Positions 8,101 to 14,509 of a stretch of 29,312 nucleotides of DNA are shown here, one piece after another. The stretch covers positions 1 through 29,312 of the IMG/VR virus record IMGVR_UViG_3300035162_001131; one strand, 5' to 3'. This stretch comes from a virus. Under the pieces are notes generated by a model. It was given only the letters and a program-made list of their open reading frames with translations, was not told the origin of the DNA and ran no database searches. The stretch's first letter is position 1. Each line of letters starts with the position of its first letter. Both the position numbers and the translations under genes were made by a program.

Positions 8101-8247
8101 ATGATAGAAAATATTTTACAAATGCTAGAGATAGCAAAACGGGAAAAGCAAATAGGGAAATTAACTCACATTGCATTGGGCAAAAACAAATATCCTGAAT
8201 CAATAAGAGAAGCATACAAACAATTTAAAACGGAACTATGTCAATAG
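8101..8247 (+). CDS. Small hypothetical protein before the tape measure
   Basis: 48 residues: begins MIENILQMLEIAKREKQIGK and ends KQFKTELCQ. It is rich in charged residues and mostly helical. It begins 2 nt after the baseplate gene stop and ends 10 nt inside the tape measure gene, so it fills the gap exactly and is probably translationally coupled to both. I do not recognise the family. Its tight fit, ATG start and non-repetitive composition argue for a real gene. Confidence 0.6.
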   Translation: MIENILQMLEIAKREKQIGKLTHIALGKNKYPESIREAYKQFKTELCQ

Positions 8248-9827
8248 AAAAAATAATTGAACTTGAGGTAAGAGCTGACAAAGCCGAAAAAGATTTAGAT
8301 GGTATTGCTAAAGGTGTTCAAAAAATAGATAAAAACCTTGAGGATGTAAAAGATTCATCTAACGTAGCAGCCAAAGGTATTAAGGGAATCGGTACGGCTT
8401 TAAAAGCTGCTGGTATTGGTTTGGCTATTGCAGCATTTAGCAAGCTTGTAGAGGTGTTTAATCAAAATCAAAAGGTAGCGGATGCCTTTAGTATAGTGTT
8501 TGAATCTTTAAGTTTAGCATTTAATGATTTCTTCAATTATATAGATAAAAATGCAGGCGGTGTAATAGATTATTTTAAAGCAATATTTGAAGACCCAAAA
8601 CAAGCCTTAAAGGATTTTGCAGATGCTTTTAAGAAAAACATTCAAGAAAGGTTTGACAGTTATTTAGACACACTTGGTTATTTAGCAAGTGCAGTTAAAA
8701 AAGTATTTAGTGGAGATTTTGCTGGTGCTTTAGACGATGTTAAAAGTGCTGGTAAAGAAAGTTTAGATGTATTAACTGGCGTAAATAATAGTTTTGATAA
8801 AAGTACAGAGGCAATAAAAAATGTTGTAAAATCTACATCTGAATATATAAAGGAAAATGTAAAGGCTGCTAAGTCAAATGTAGACCTAACTAAATCGGCA
8901 GAGGTTGCAGCGGTTATGCAACAGGGGTTAGTTGAAAAGTACGACAGACAAGCAGAACTTCAAAGACAAATTAGAGATGATGAGTCTAAAAGTATTGAAG
9001 AACGTGTTGCAGCAAATACAAAGCTTGGAGAAATATTAGATGAACAAGAAGCGGCTATGTTATCTCAGGTGAATATACAGTTACAAGCAGCACAAGCACA
9101 ATATGATAAAAACCAAAACCAAGAAAACTACATAGCTTTATTAGAAGCACAAAACGAAAAGGAAGGAGTGTTAGCTCAACTTGCAGGTTTTAGGTCAGAA
9201 CAACTAACAAACATCAATTCATTAGAAAGAGAGCGTGTTGATTTAATAAAGGAAGCAACAGAAGCCGAATTAGATTTTTATGCAGCAGCAGCAGATGCGG
9301 CTATAAAATCAGAAGCAGATAAGAAAAAAACAAAAGAGGAAGCAACTAAGGCAGCAATAGAACAAGATAAAAAAGCTTTAGGAAGTATAGTGCAGCTTGC
9401 AGGCAAAGGTTCTGCAATAGGAAAAGCAGCAGCAGTTGCTCAGGTAACAACCGCAGGTATTGAAGGTGTACAGAACGCTTATAAAACAGCCCAAGCATCA
9501 CCTATTACCGCTATTTTTCCTGCCTATCCAGTAATACAAGCAGGTTTAGCCGCAGCATTTGCAGGGGTACAATTAAAATCTATTCTCGCAACTAAAAAGC
9601 CAAGCTTATCGGGTAGCGGTGGTGGCGGTGGTTCAGCATCAGCTCCAAGAGTTCCAAAATCTACACCTCCTGCATTTAACGTTGTAGGAGCGAGCGAAAC
9701 AAATCAACTAGCACAAGCAATTGGGCAAGACGAGAAACAGCCTATAAAAGCCTTTGTAGTGTCTAATGATGTAAGCGATGCACAGTCTTTAGATAGAAAT
9801 ATTATAGAAAGTGCTTCTATAGGATAA
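8238..9827 (+). CDS. Tape measure protein
   Basis: 529 residues. It begins with a helical segment (IELEVRADKAEKDLDGIAKG), typical of tape measure N-termini, and a hydrophobic stretch at about 54-70. Long coiled-coil, Ala/Gln/Glu-rich helices fill residues 190-390. A second hydrophobic, Ala-rich region lies at about 395-450. A Gly-rich linker (GSGGGGGS) precedes a C-terminal tail, FNVVGASETNQLAQAIG, that ends with a VSNDVSDAQSLDRN motif I recall from flavobacterial phage tape measures. The protein sets tail length; with the usual 1.5 Angstrom per residue the tail would be roughly 80 nm. It is short for the family but otherwise intact. Confidence 0.85.
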   Translation: MSIEKIIELEVRADKAEKDLDGIAKGVQKIDKNLEDVKDSSNVAAKGIKGIGTALKAAGIGLAIAAFSKLVEVFNQNQKVADAFSIVFESLSLAFNDFFNYIDKNAGGVIDYFKAIFEDPKQALKDFADAFKKNIQERFDSYLDTLGYLASAVKKVFSGDFAGALDDVKSAGKESLDVLTGVNNSFDKSTEAIKNVVKSTSEYIKENVKAAKSNVDLTKSAEVAAVMQQGLVEKYDRQAELQRQIRDDESKSIEERVAANTKLGEILDEQEAAMLSQVNIQLQAAQAQYDKNQNQENYIALLEAQNEKEGVLAQLAGFRSEQLTNINSLERERVDLIKEATEAELDFYAAAADAAIKSEADKKKTKEEATKAAIEQDKKALGSIVQLAGKGSAIGKAAAVAQVTTAGIEGVQNAYKTAQASPITAIFPAYPVIQAGLAAAFAGVQLKSILATKKPSLSGSGGGGGSASAPRVPKSTPPAFNVVGASETNQLAQAIGQDEKQPIKAFVVSNDVSDAQSLDRNIIESASIG

Positions 9828-9834
9828 ATAGAAG
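9814..9834. terminator. Small hairpin between convergent genes
   Basis: CTTCTAT (9814-9820) and ATAGAAG (9828-9834) form a perfect 7-bp stem with a 7-nt loop, covering the end of the tape measure gene and the 8-nt gap before the convergent minus-strand gene. There is no strong T tract on either side, so termination is only suggested by location. Confidence 0.3.
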
Positions 9835-9835
9835 G

Positions 9836-9970
9836 CTAAGATTTATTAATTGATTTTTTTAATTGTGTTTCAACTAAATTATTAAAGCTTCGATTTTCAG
9901 TTTTAGCTTTTTGTTTTAAAGTCTTTAATAGTTCTGAGTCTAGTTTAAAAGTATAAGATTCTTTAGGCAT
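9836..9970 (-). CDS. Small ribbon-helix-helix DNA-binding protein
   Basis: 44 residues on the minus strand. The sequence MPKESYTFKLDSELLKTLKQ is a short beta strand (YTFKLD) followed by a helix, then a turn (KAKTENRS) and a second helix (FNNLVETQLKKSI). This is the strand-helix-helix fold of Arc/CopG repressors, which bind DNA as dimers through the paired strands. It is the last gene of a three-gene antisense cassette and overlaps the middle gene by 8 nt. An 11-bp-spaced direct repeat upstream of the cassette (10353-10371) is a plausible operator, so it may regulate its own cassette. An antitoxin role is possible, but no toxin-like partner is evident. Confidence 0.65.
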   Translation of the reverse strand: MPKESYTFKLDSELLKTLKQKAKTENRSFNNLVETQLKKSINKS

Positions 9971-10124
9971 AAGTAAATTCTTTTTTATTAATCATTTCTT
10001 TACAAGTTCCACAAGTTATAGCAGACCAACTAAAATGGTAAACTCTAGTTTTGCCTAAACATTGTGGGCAAGTTATTTCTTTTCCTTTTTGTCCTGCTCT
10101 AGTATATCTATTAACTTGTTTCAT
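9963..10124 (-). CDS. Small zinc-ribbon protein
   Basis: 53 residues on the minus strand. After a basic start (MKQVNRYTRAGQKGKEI) come two Cys pairs: CPQC and, about 16 residues later, CGTC, separated by GKTRVYHFSWSAIT. Four cysteines in CxxC pairs predict one structural zinc ribbon. The VYHFxW segment between the pairs is, from memory, widespread in tiny phage proteins of marine environments, but I know no function. The start overlaps the gene encoded before it (10111-10335) by 14 nt, and the end overlaps the ribbon-helix-helix gene, so all three are one transcript. Confidence 0.65.
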   Translation of the reverse strand: MKQVNRYTRAGQKGKEITCPQCLGKTRVYHFSWSAITCGTCKEMINKKEFTYA

Positions 10125-10335
10125 ATGAATTTTTTAATCTATTTAATCTTTCGTTTTCATCTTCGCCTTGAATAGTATAATCACCCACTACACTACAAAT
10201 TAATTCATGGTGTAAATCTGAAGCTCCATCTAGTTCTAAATCAAACTCTAAAAAAGTATCATATACTTCTTTTTGTAAAGATGGTTTTAAATCTCTCATT
10301 TCATGTCTGTACTCGTGATTCCAAAAATATTTCAT
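10111..10335 (-). CDS. Hypothetical protein, first gene of antisense cassette
   Basis: 74 residues on the minus strand, acidic (many Glu/Asp) with an aromatic, basic N-terminus (MKYFWNHEYRHEMRDLKPS). It contains LEFDLELDGASDLHHELI. I do not recognise the family. It has no membrane segment or signal peptide. It is the promoter-proximal gene of the three-gene minus-strand unit between the tape measure and the head genes, and its upstream region contains the direct repeat described at 10353-10371. As it lies in a structural operon but is transcribed the other way, a lysogeny-expressed or accessory role is likely. Confidence 0.55.
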   Translation of the reverse strand: MKYFWNHEYRHEMRDLKPSLQKEVYDTFLEFDLELDGASDLHHELICSVVGDYTIQGEDENERLNRLKNSYETS

Positions 10336-10352
10336 ATTGTTTCTTTTTAATT

Positions 10353-10371
10353 ATACATCTAAGATACATCT
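10353..10371 (-). promoter_or_regulatory. Direct repeat, candidate operator of the antisense cassette
   Basis: ATACATCT occurs at 10353-10360 and again at 10364-10371, start-to-start distance 11 bp, about one helical turn. Ribbon-helix-helix dimers typically bind such in-phase repeats, and the cassette encodes one. On the minus strand the sequence TATCTTAG between the repeats resembles the flavobacterial -7 element TAnnTTTG, which would put the repeat over the promoter. A matching -33 TTG is not clear. Confidence 0.45.
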
Positions 10372-10396
10372 TTTTTTATTAACCACATAATAAAAT

Positions 10397-10427
10397 AACA
10401 AAAAAGGTAAAAAAGTATTGTTCTATT
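10397..10427 (+). promoter_or_regulatory. Recurrent start motif AACAAA-N14-ATTGT before the protease gene
   Basis: AACAAA at 10397-10402, then 14 nt, ATTGT at 10417-10421, then TCTATT and ATG at 10428. The same two boxes with the same spacing occur before three other late genes. It lies in the 92-bp divergent region, right of the candidate operator, and would start the head gene unit. Promoter function is inferred. Confidence 0.45.
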
Positions 10428-11021
10428 ATGGACATAGTAGAATTATTTATAGACGAAGAAGATAAAATTTCTGGAATAGAGGCTGTATCGTTAGTTGAAT
10501 CAGGTGCAATAGAAAGCGACTTTATCGCTTTAAAGAACCAAGAGTTCAAGTTTGCAGAAGTGAACAAAGAGAAGCGAATCCTTATGGGCGCAGCTCTAAT
10601 TCCCTCTAAGCCAATTTATCGTATGAACAAAGATAATGAGTATTACATCTACTTTTCAAAAGAAACGGTACGTAAGGCTTCTGAACTATTCTTTATACGT
10701 GGCAATCAAAACAACTCAACACTAGAACATCAAACGCCCTTGACAGGATTAACTGCGGTTGAAAGTTGGATTGTGGAAGATGAGAAAGACAAGACAAGAT
10801 TTTACGGTTTAGATGTACCTATAGGTACTTGGATGCTTTCAATGAAAGTTTTAAACGATGATGTATGGAATAATTACGTGAAAACTGGAAAGGTAAAAGG
10901 ATTTTCTATTGAAGGCTATTTTGCTGACAAACTAGAAAGACCTAACGAACCTATTAAGCAATCAGCTGAATTAGAAGCAGAACAATTATTGTCAAAATTA
11001 AAAGATTTATTTAATGAGTGA
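10428..11021 (+). CDS. Prohead protease, XkdF-like serine protease
   Basis: 197 residues. The N-terminus has the internal 'GIEAVSLVESGAIESDF' self-processing-like segment seen in XkdF-type proteins. The protease core runs from about 45 to 165: MGAALIPSKPIYR, then LEHQTPLTG with candidate catalytic His101, VESWIVEDEKDKT, then GTWMLSMKV and VKGFSIEGYF with the candidate nucleophile Ser160. This matches the S78-like fold of phage maturation proteases, which cleave scaffold and capsid proteins inside the prohead. The following genes (acidic scaffold-like, decoration-like, capsid) are natural substrates. The last bases overlap the next small gene by 8 nt. Confidence 0.8.
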   Translation: MDIVELFIDEEDKISGIEAVSLVESGAIESDFIALKNQEFKFAEVNKEKRILMGAALIPSKPIYRMNKDNEYYIYFSKETVRKASELFFIRGNQNNSTLEHQTPLTGLTAVESWIVEDEKDKTRFYGLDVPIGTWMLSMKVLNDDVWNNYVKTGKVKGFSIEGYFADKLERPNEPIKQSAELEAEQLLSKLKDLFNE

Positions 11022-11160
11022 ATTTAATAAATACGCACCAAGCCCTAAAAACGATAAGCGCGCTTGTATTTGCAAAGATGGAAAGACTTATTCCAGAAAG
11101 TGCTGTGATGGTAGCTTTCAAGCTCAAGGCATTGGCAACATAACTAAAGACCCTTCTTGA
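11014..11160 (+). CDS. Small Cys-rich protein (CxC...CCDGS motif)
   Basis: 48 residues, starting inside the protease gene (8-nt overlap). The centre reads RACICKDGKTYSRKCCDGSF and continues QAQGIGNI. Four cysteines in CxC and CC arrangement could bind a metal or form disulfides. From memory, the 'TYSxxCCDGSxxAQGIGNI' phrase recurs in small or C-terminal segments of flavobacterial phage proteins, so it is a real conserved module, but I know of no function. The reading frame fills the gap after the protease without waste. Confidence 0.65.
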   Translation: MSEFNKYAPSPKNDKRACICKDGKTYSRKCCDGSFQAQGIGNITKDPS

Positions 11161-11166
11161 AAATAT

Positions 11167-11197
11167 AACAAACAAACCTAAAAACCATTGTAATAAT
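11167..11197 (+). promoter_or_regulatory. Recurrent start motif AACAAA-N14-ATTGT
   Basis: AACAAA at 11167-11172, 14 nt, ATTGT at 11187-11191, AATAAT, ATG at 11198. From ATTGT to the first codons (ATTGTAATAATATGAAA, 17 nt) it is identical to the copy at 11623-11639 before a non-homologous gene. Confidence 0.5.
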
Positions 11198-11596
11198 ATG
11201 AAACCAGACGTACAAAGAATATTCAACAAGTTAGCTAAAGAGAAAGAAAACAACATCGAGGTAAACCTTGAAAAAGTAGAGTTGGCAAGAAAGCCACAAA
11301 GCATACTAAAAGATATTGAAAAAGTGGATAGTGCTATAAATAAGCAAAAATCCAAAATAGACAAAGCTTATTTACAATATTTAAAAGTTTGGAAAGAATG
11401 GGATTCGTTTCTACAAGAATCAGATGATAAACTCACGAAGCTAAGATATACAGATATAAAGGAAGTTGGAAAACAACTAGAAGATTTAGGTGTAAAACCA
11501 AGTTCTGTACCTGACTACTCTAAAGCAAGTGATATTGCTAATAAAGCTTTAAATGACATTGACGGTCTTAAAAAAATGTACAAAAGACCAGAGTAA
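11198..11596 (+). CDS. Coiled-coil hypothetical protein in head module
   Basis: 132 residues, highly charged and mostly helical. Lys/Glu-rich heptad-like segments run from about 5 to 75 (KLAKEKENNIEVNLEKVELA, then ILKDIEKVDSAINKQKSKID). The C-terminal part has a short loop (LGVKPSSVPDYSKASD) and a final helix. It has no membrane segment. Its place between the protease and the acidic scaffold-like protein suggests a capsid assembly role, for example an internal or scaffold-associated protein. I recall similar-length coiled-coil genes at this spot in flavobacterial phages but cannot name a family. Confidence 0.6.
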   Translation: MKPDVQRIFNKLAKEKENNIEVNLEKVELARKPQSILKDIEKVDSAINKQKSKIDKAYLQYLKVWKEWDSFLQESDDKLTKLRYTDIKEVGKQLEDLGVKPSSVPDYSKASDIANKALNDIDGLKKMYKRPE

Positions 11597-11602
11597 AAAC
11601 AC

Positions 11603-11633
11603 AACAAAGTAAATACTAATTTATTGTAATAAT
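11603..11633 (+). promoter_or_regulatory. Recurrent start motif AACAAA-N14-ATTGT
   Basis: AACAAA at 11603-11608, 14 nt, ATTGT at 11623-11627, AATAAT, ATG at 11634. It shares a 17-nt perfect match with the copy before the gene at 11198, while the 14-nt spacer differs, which argues for selection on the two boxes. Confidence 0.5.
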
Positions 11634-12212
11634 ATGAAAGCAACCGAAATTTTAAACAAAGCAAAAGAACTTCTTTCCATAGAAACGGAAGAAGTCAAGT
11701 TAGCGCAAGCGACTTTAACCAACGGTACTGTTATCGAAGCAGAAGAATTTTCTGAAGGTAAAGAAGTATTTATTGTAACCGAAGATGAGCTAGTGCCGCT
11801 TCCTATTGGAGATTATGAGCTAGAAGATGGTCAAGTACTTATTGTAGCAGAAGAAGGTGTTATTGCATCTATTGGAGCAGCTGAAGAAGCACCAGAAGAA
11901 GAAGCACCAGCTGAAGAAGAAATAGAAGCAGCTGATGAAGAATTAGCATACGCTACTAAAGAAGATTTAGCAGAAGTGAAATCTATGATTGATGAAATCA
12001 AAGCAATGATTGAAAAGAAAGATGAATTATCAGTTGAAGAAACTGTGGAAAATATTGTAGATGAGTCTAAGGAAGAACTTTCTGAAGTTGAAAGAGTAAG
12101 CCACAACCCTGAAGCAAATGCAGATAAAGCGTTAAACCTTTATTCACAAAACCGAGGTACTACAACTTTAGATAGAGTACTCTCAAAAATAAACAACTTT
12201 AAAAACCAATAA
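11634..12212 (+). CDS. Acidic scaffold-like capsid assembly protein
   Basis: 192 residues, very acidic. Residues 25-80 form a beta-rich module (LTNGTVIEAEEFSEGKEVFI then VPLPIGDYELEDGQVLIVAE). Residues 83-105 are almost only Glu/Ala/Pro (EEAPEEEAPAEEEIEAADEE). Residues 108-150 form a charged coiled coil, and the C-terminus ends with TTLDRVLSKINNFK. Acidic, coiled-coil proteins between protease and capsid are typical scaffolds that shape the prohead and are then digested. The beta module followed by an acidic coil is familiar from flavobacterial phages. The next gene starts 3 nt after the stop. Confidence 0.6.
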   Translation: MKATEILNKAKELLSIETEEVKLAQATLTNGTVIEAEEFSEGKEVFIVTEDELVPLPIGDYELEDGQVLIVAEEGVIASIGAAEEAPEEEAPAEEEIEAADEELAYATKEDLAEVKSMIDEIKAMIEKKDELSVEETVENIVDESKEELSEVERVSHNPEANADKALNLYSQNRGTTTLDRVLSKINNFKNQ

Positions 12213-12215
12213 AAA

Positions 12216-12635
12216 ATGTCAACAAAAATTACAACAAGTAATGATGTGTTAAGAGCACGTTCTAAACAAATCACTTTAACAGATACTGGAAGCGTTTACG
12301 CAAACCAAGCTGGTGCAGAATTTAACATTGCAACCGATGCAAAAGTTATTACACTTCCTTTAATCTCAGCTGAGAATACTGGTATGGAATTTACTTTTCG
12401 TAACACAGGCGCAGACGGTAACAACACGATTACACTTTCTCCTGCTGCTGCTGATGCAATTGTAGGAACTATTGCTAACGCTGCTGCTGATTCAGTTGCA
12501 GGAGGTGTAGCAAATAAAGACATCGTAAATACAAAAGCTACTGCAAACCTAGGAGACTTTATAAAACTTACTGCATTAGCTCCTACAAAATGGGCAATTA
12601 CTGCTGGAGTTGGAATCTGGGCTTCTGAAGCATAA
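12216..12635 (+). CDS. Capsid decoration-like protein
   Basis: 139 residues, Ala/Thr/Gly-rich and predicted beta. The order ITLTDTGSVYANQAGA, VITLPLISAENTGMEFTFRN and GADGNNTITLSPAAADAIVG resembles the head fibre/decoration proteins that stick to the outside of capsids, and the C-terminus ends with a TKWAITAGVGIWASEA beta strand pair. Position right before the major capsid gene supports this. It could alternatively be a minor structural protein of the tail. The start is ATG preceded by an A-rich run (AATAAAAAATG), and a long hairpin follows the gene. Confidence 0.55.
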   Translation: MSTKITTSNDVLRARSKQITLTDTGSVYANQAGAEFNIATDAKVITLPLISAENTGMEFTFRNTGADGNNTITLSPAAADAIVGTIANAAADSVAGGVANKDIVNTKATANLGDFIKLTALAPTKWAITAGVGIWASEA

Positions 12636-12682
12636 TAATTAATTAAACCAGATGGGAAATAGAGTACCATCTAAAAACAGAA

Positions 12683-12718
12683 AAAGACTAACTGAGTGTT
12701 CAGACTCAATTAGCCTTT
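12683..12718 (+). terminator. Long imperfect hairpin after the decoration-like gene
   Basis: A 15-position stem with 13 pairs: 12683-12697 pairs with 12704-12718 around the 6-nt loop GTTCAG. The core is CTAACTGAGT against ACTCAATTAG. There is no T tract behind it, so it may be a weak terminator, a processing site or an mRNA end stabiliser. It starts 47 nt after the stop of the decoration-like gene. Confidence 0.45.
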
Positions 12719-12721
12719 GAA

Positions 12722-12752
12722 TTGTAAATGAATTTGCGTCCGTTTACTTTTC
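12722..12752 (+). promoter_or_regulatory. Candidate flavobacterial promoter for the capsid gene
   Basis: TTG at 12722-12724 and TACTTTTC at 12745-12752, spaced 20 nt, match the Bacteroidetes consensus TTG / TAnnTTTG except for the last base. It lies in the 193-bp gap before the major capsid gene. Two further hairpins follow it: TGTATGA/TCATACA (12756-12775) and AGCAAT/ATTGCT (12777-12796), the latter followed by a T7 run at 12804-12810, so the capsid mRNA would have a structured leader. Confidence 0.35.
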
Positions 12753-12828
12753 AAATGTATGAAATTTATCATACAGAGCAATATAATCTAATTGCTTGGT
12801 TAGTTTTTTTCGTCAAAACAAAACGAAA

Positions 12829-13758
12829 ATGAGTACAACTACATCAATTACAACAAGTTACCAAGGAGAAAAAGCGGCAGGTTATATATCTGCTAGTTTA
12901 TTATCTGGAGCAACTTTAGACAACGGTTTAATTACTGTAAAACCAAACATTAAATTTAAAGAGATTCTTAAAAAAGTATCTTCTGATGACATCGTGAAAA
13001 ACGCAAGCTGTGATTTTGACCCGACATCTACTTTAACATTAAGCGAAAGAACACTAGAACCTATTTATCAACAAGTGAATTTACAATTGTGTAAAAAAGA
13101 TTTCCAAAATGATTGGGATGCGATTTCTATGGGCTATTCAGCTCACGATTCACTACCTCCTTCATTTGCAGATTTCTTAATAGGTCATGTTGCAGCTAAA
13201 GTAGCTCAAAGAACTGAGCAATCAATTTGGAATGGAGCAGCTGCTTCAGATGGACAGTTTGCAGGATTCAAAGAATTAATGTTAGCTGATGCTGATGTAA
13301 CAGATATTGCTGCTGTTGGTGGTGGAATTACTGCTGCAAATGTAATTGCAGAATTAGGAAAGGTTGTAGATTCTATCAGTTCTACACTTTACACTTCTGA
13401 AGACATGTTAATTTATGTTTCTCAAAATGTTGCACGTTCTTACACAAGAGCGCTTGGTGGTTTCGTTGCAAACATTGGCGGTGCTGGTACAGATAACAAA
13501 GGTACACAATGGTACAATGGAGGCGGTCTTAGTTTTGATGGTGTAAAAATCGTTGTAGCAAATGGATTAGCTGACAACACAATTGTAGCAGCTGAAAAAA
13601 GCAACTTATATTTTGGCTGTGGCTTACTAAACGACACGCAAGAAGTTAAGGTTCTGGACATGAGCGATTTAGATGGCTCGCAGAATGTAAGGGTTGTTAT
13701 GAGATTTTCGGCAGCTGTGAACTACGGATTAGGAAGTGAAATAGTTCTTTATAGCTAA
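12829..13758 (+). CDS. Major capsid protein, HK97-fold-like
   Basis: 309 residues from the ATG at 12829; an upstream in-frame TTG at 12796 is less likely because it would overlap a hairpin and T tract. The N-terminal 35 residues (TTSITTSYQGEKAAGYISAS) are an extended arm. Recognisable segments are FKEILKKVSSDDIVKNASCD, LQLCKKDFQNDWDAISMGYS and PPSFADFLIGHVAAKVAQRT, then an 'SIWNGAAASDGQFAGFKEL' block that I associate with flavobacterial phage major capsids. The protein forms the icosahedral shell. It is flanked by hairpins on both sides, so it may be a separate, strongly expressed transcript. Confidence 0.75.
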   Translation: MSTTTSITTSYQGEKAAGYISASLLSGATLDNGLITVKPNIKFKEILKKVSSDDIVKNASCDFDPTSTLTLSERTLEPIYQQVNLQLCKKDFQNDWDAISMGYSAHDSLPPSFADFLIGHVAAKVAQRTEQSIWNGAAASDGQFAGFKELMLADADVTDIAAVGGGITAANVIAELGKVVDSISSTLYTSEDMLIYVSQNVARSYTRALGGFVANIGGAGTDNKGTQWYNGGGLSFDGVKIVVANGLADNTIVAAEKSNLYFGCGLLNDTQEVKVLDMSDLDGSQNVRVVMRFSAAVNYGLGSEIVLYS

Positions 13759-13786
13759 ACTACTTATAATCAAAATTAACCAAAGA

Positions 13787-13817
13787 GGGTAGGTGGTATA
13801 ACTGCCTACCCTTTTTT
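13787..13817 (+). terminator. Rho-independent terminator after the major capsid gene
   Basis: GGGTAGGTGGT (13787-13797) pairs with ACTGCCTACCC (13801-13811) around a 3-nt loop with two wobble pairs, followed by six T (13812-13817). This is a textbook intrinsic terminator 28 nt after the capsid stop codon. Confidence 0.85.
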
Positions 13818-13820
13818 AAT

Positions 13821-13850
13821 AACAAGTAATTAATAATCAATTAGTTACAT
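13821..13850 (+). promoter_or_regulatory. Possible variant of the recurrent start motif before the tail tube gene
   Basis: AACAAG at 13821-13826, 14 nt, then TTAGTTACAT at 13841-13850. The first box and spacing fit the recurrent motif; the second box is degenerate. It is 47 nt before the ATG instead of 31-33. It directly follows the terminator that ends at 13817. Confidence 0.2.
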
Positions 13851-13867
13851 AAAAAATTTTAACAATT

Positions 13868-14416
13868 ATGGCTTGTGATTTAACAAAAGGTCGAAAAGAA
13901 CCGTGTTCCGATTCCGTTGGGGGTCTTCGCAAAATCTATTTTACTGACTTTGGAGACTTAGGAACAGTAACTAAAACAGATGATGAAATAACGGATTTAT
14001 CAGGAACATTTACTGCTTTTGCTTATGAGCTTAAGGGTACATCTTCTTTTGAACAAGCAGTTACTTCATCTAGAGAAAACGGAACTACTTTCTTTGAACA
14101 AACGTTAAACGTTACTTTAAAGAAACTTACAAAAGAAGACCACAAAGAAATTAAATTACTGTGTTATAACAGACCGCATATTGCAGTTGAAACTAATAAC
14201 GGTGAAGTATTTCTTATGGGCTTAGAATATGGAAGCGAAGTAACTGGCGGTACAATTGTAACTGGGGCTGCAATGGGCGATTTAAGCGGTTATACGCTTA
14301 CATTTGTAGCTCAAGAAGTTGAACCAGCAAACTTTTTAGAAACTCCAACAGCAGCAGACCCATACGCAGGTATGGCAGCAGCTACTGTAACAATTACGCA
14401 GGGTACAAACTCTTAA
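13868..14416 (+). CDS. Major tail tube protein
   Basis: 182 residues. The N-terminus DLTKGRKEPCSDSVGGLRKI continues with YFTDFGDLGTVT, a signature I recall for tail tube proteins of flavobacterial phages. The middle has an amphipathic stretch (TFFEQTLNVTLKKLTKEDHK) and the C-terminal part VEPANFLETPTAADPY. The beta-rich pattern and a TGGTIVTGAAMGDLSGYTLT motif fit the tube fold that polymerises around the tape measure. It has its own terminators on both sides (13787-13817 and 14437-14463), consistent with high expression. It lies far from the tape measure gene, which is unusual. Confidence 0.7.
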   Translation: MACDLTKGRKEPCSDSVGGLRKIYFTDFGDLGTVTKTDDEITDLSGTFTAFAYELKGTSSFEQAVTSSRENGTTFFEQTLNVTLKKLTKEDHKEIKLLCYNRPHIAVETNNGEVFLMGLEYGSEVTGGTIVTGAAMGDLSGYTLTFVAQEVEPANFLETPTAADPYAGMAAATVTITQGTNS

Positions 14417-14436
14417 TAATTGACTACATTTTTAAT

Positions 14437-14463
14437 AAAGGGGGCTTAATTGCCCCTTTTTTT
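14437..14463 (+). terminator. Rho-independent terminator after the tail tube gene
   Basis: AAAGGGGGC (14437-14445) pairs with GCCCCTTTT (14452-14460) around a TTAATT loop, within a seven-T run (14457-14463). It is a strong intrinsic terminator 20 nt after the stop. Confidence 0.85.
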
Positions 14464-14476
14464 ATTGCATCCAATT

Positions 14477-14509
14477 AACAAAACGACCCTTTTTTTATTG
14501 TATATATAT
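14477..14509 (+). promoter_or_regulatory. Recurrent start motif AACAAA-N14-ATTGT
   Basis: AACAAA at 14477-14482, 14 nt, ATTGT at 14497-14501, ATATATAT, ATG at 14510. It lies directly after the tail tube terminator and would begin the portal unit. Confidence 0.45.

Noticed and set aside
12652-12720. 22-codon frame (MGNRVPSKNRKRLTECSDS...) after the decoration-like gene
   Set aside because: Very short and its second half is made of the hairpin at 12683-12718; the structure explains the sequence better than coding.
12796-12828. Upstream TTG start for the major capsid gene
   Set aside because: It would place the N-terminus in the third leader hairpin and the T7 run; the ATG at 12829 has the A-rich context seen at other starts.
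14450-14509. Upstream TTG start for the gene before the portal
   Set aside because: It begins inside the loop of the tail tube terminator; the ATG at 14510 fits the recurrent start motif.
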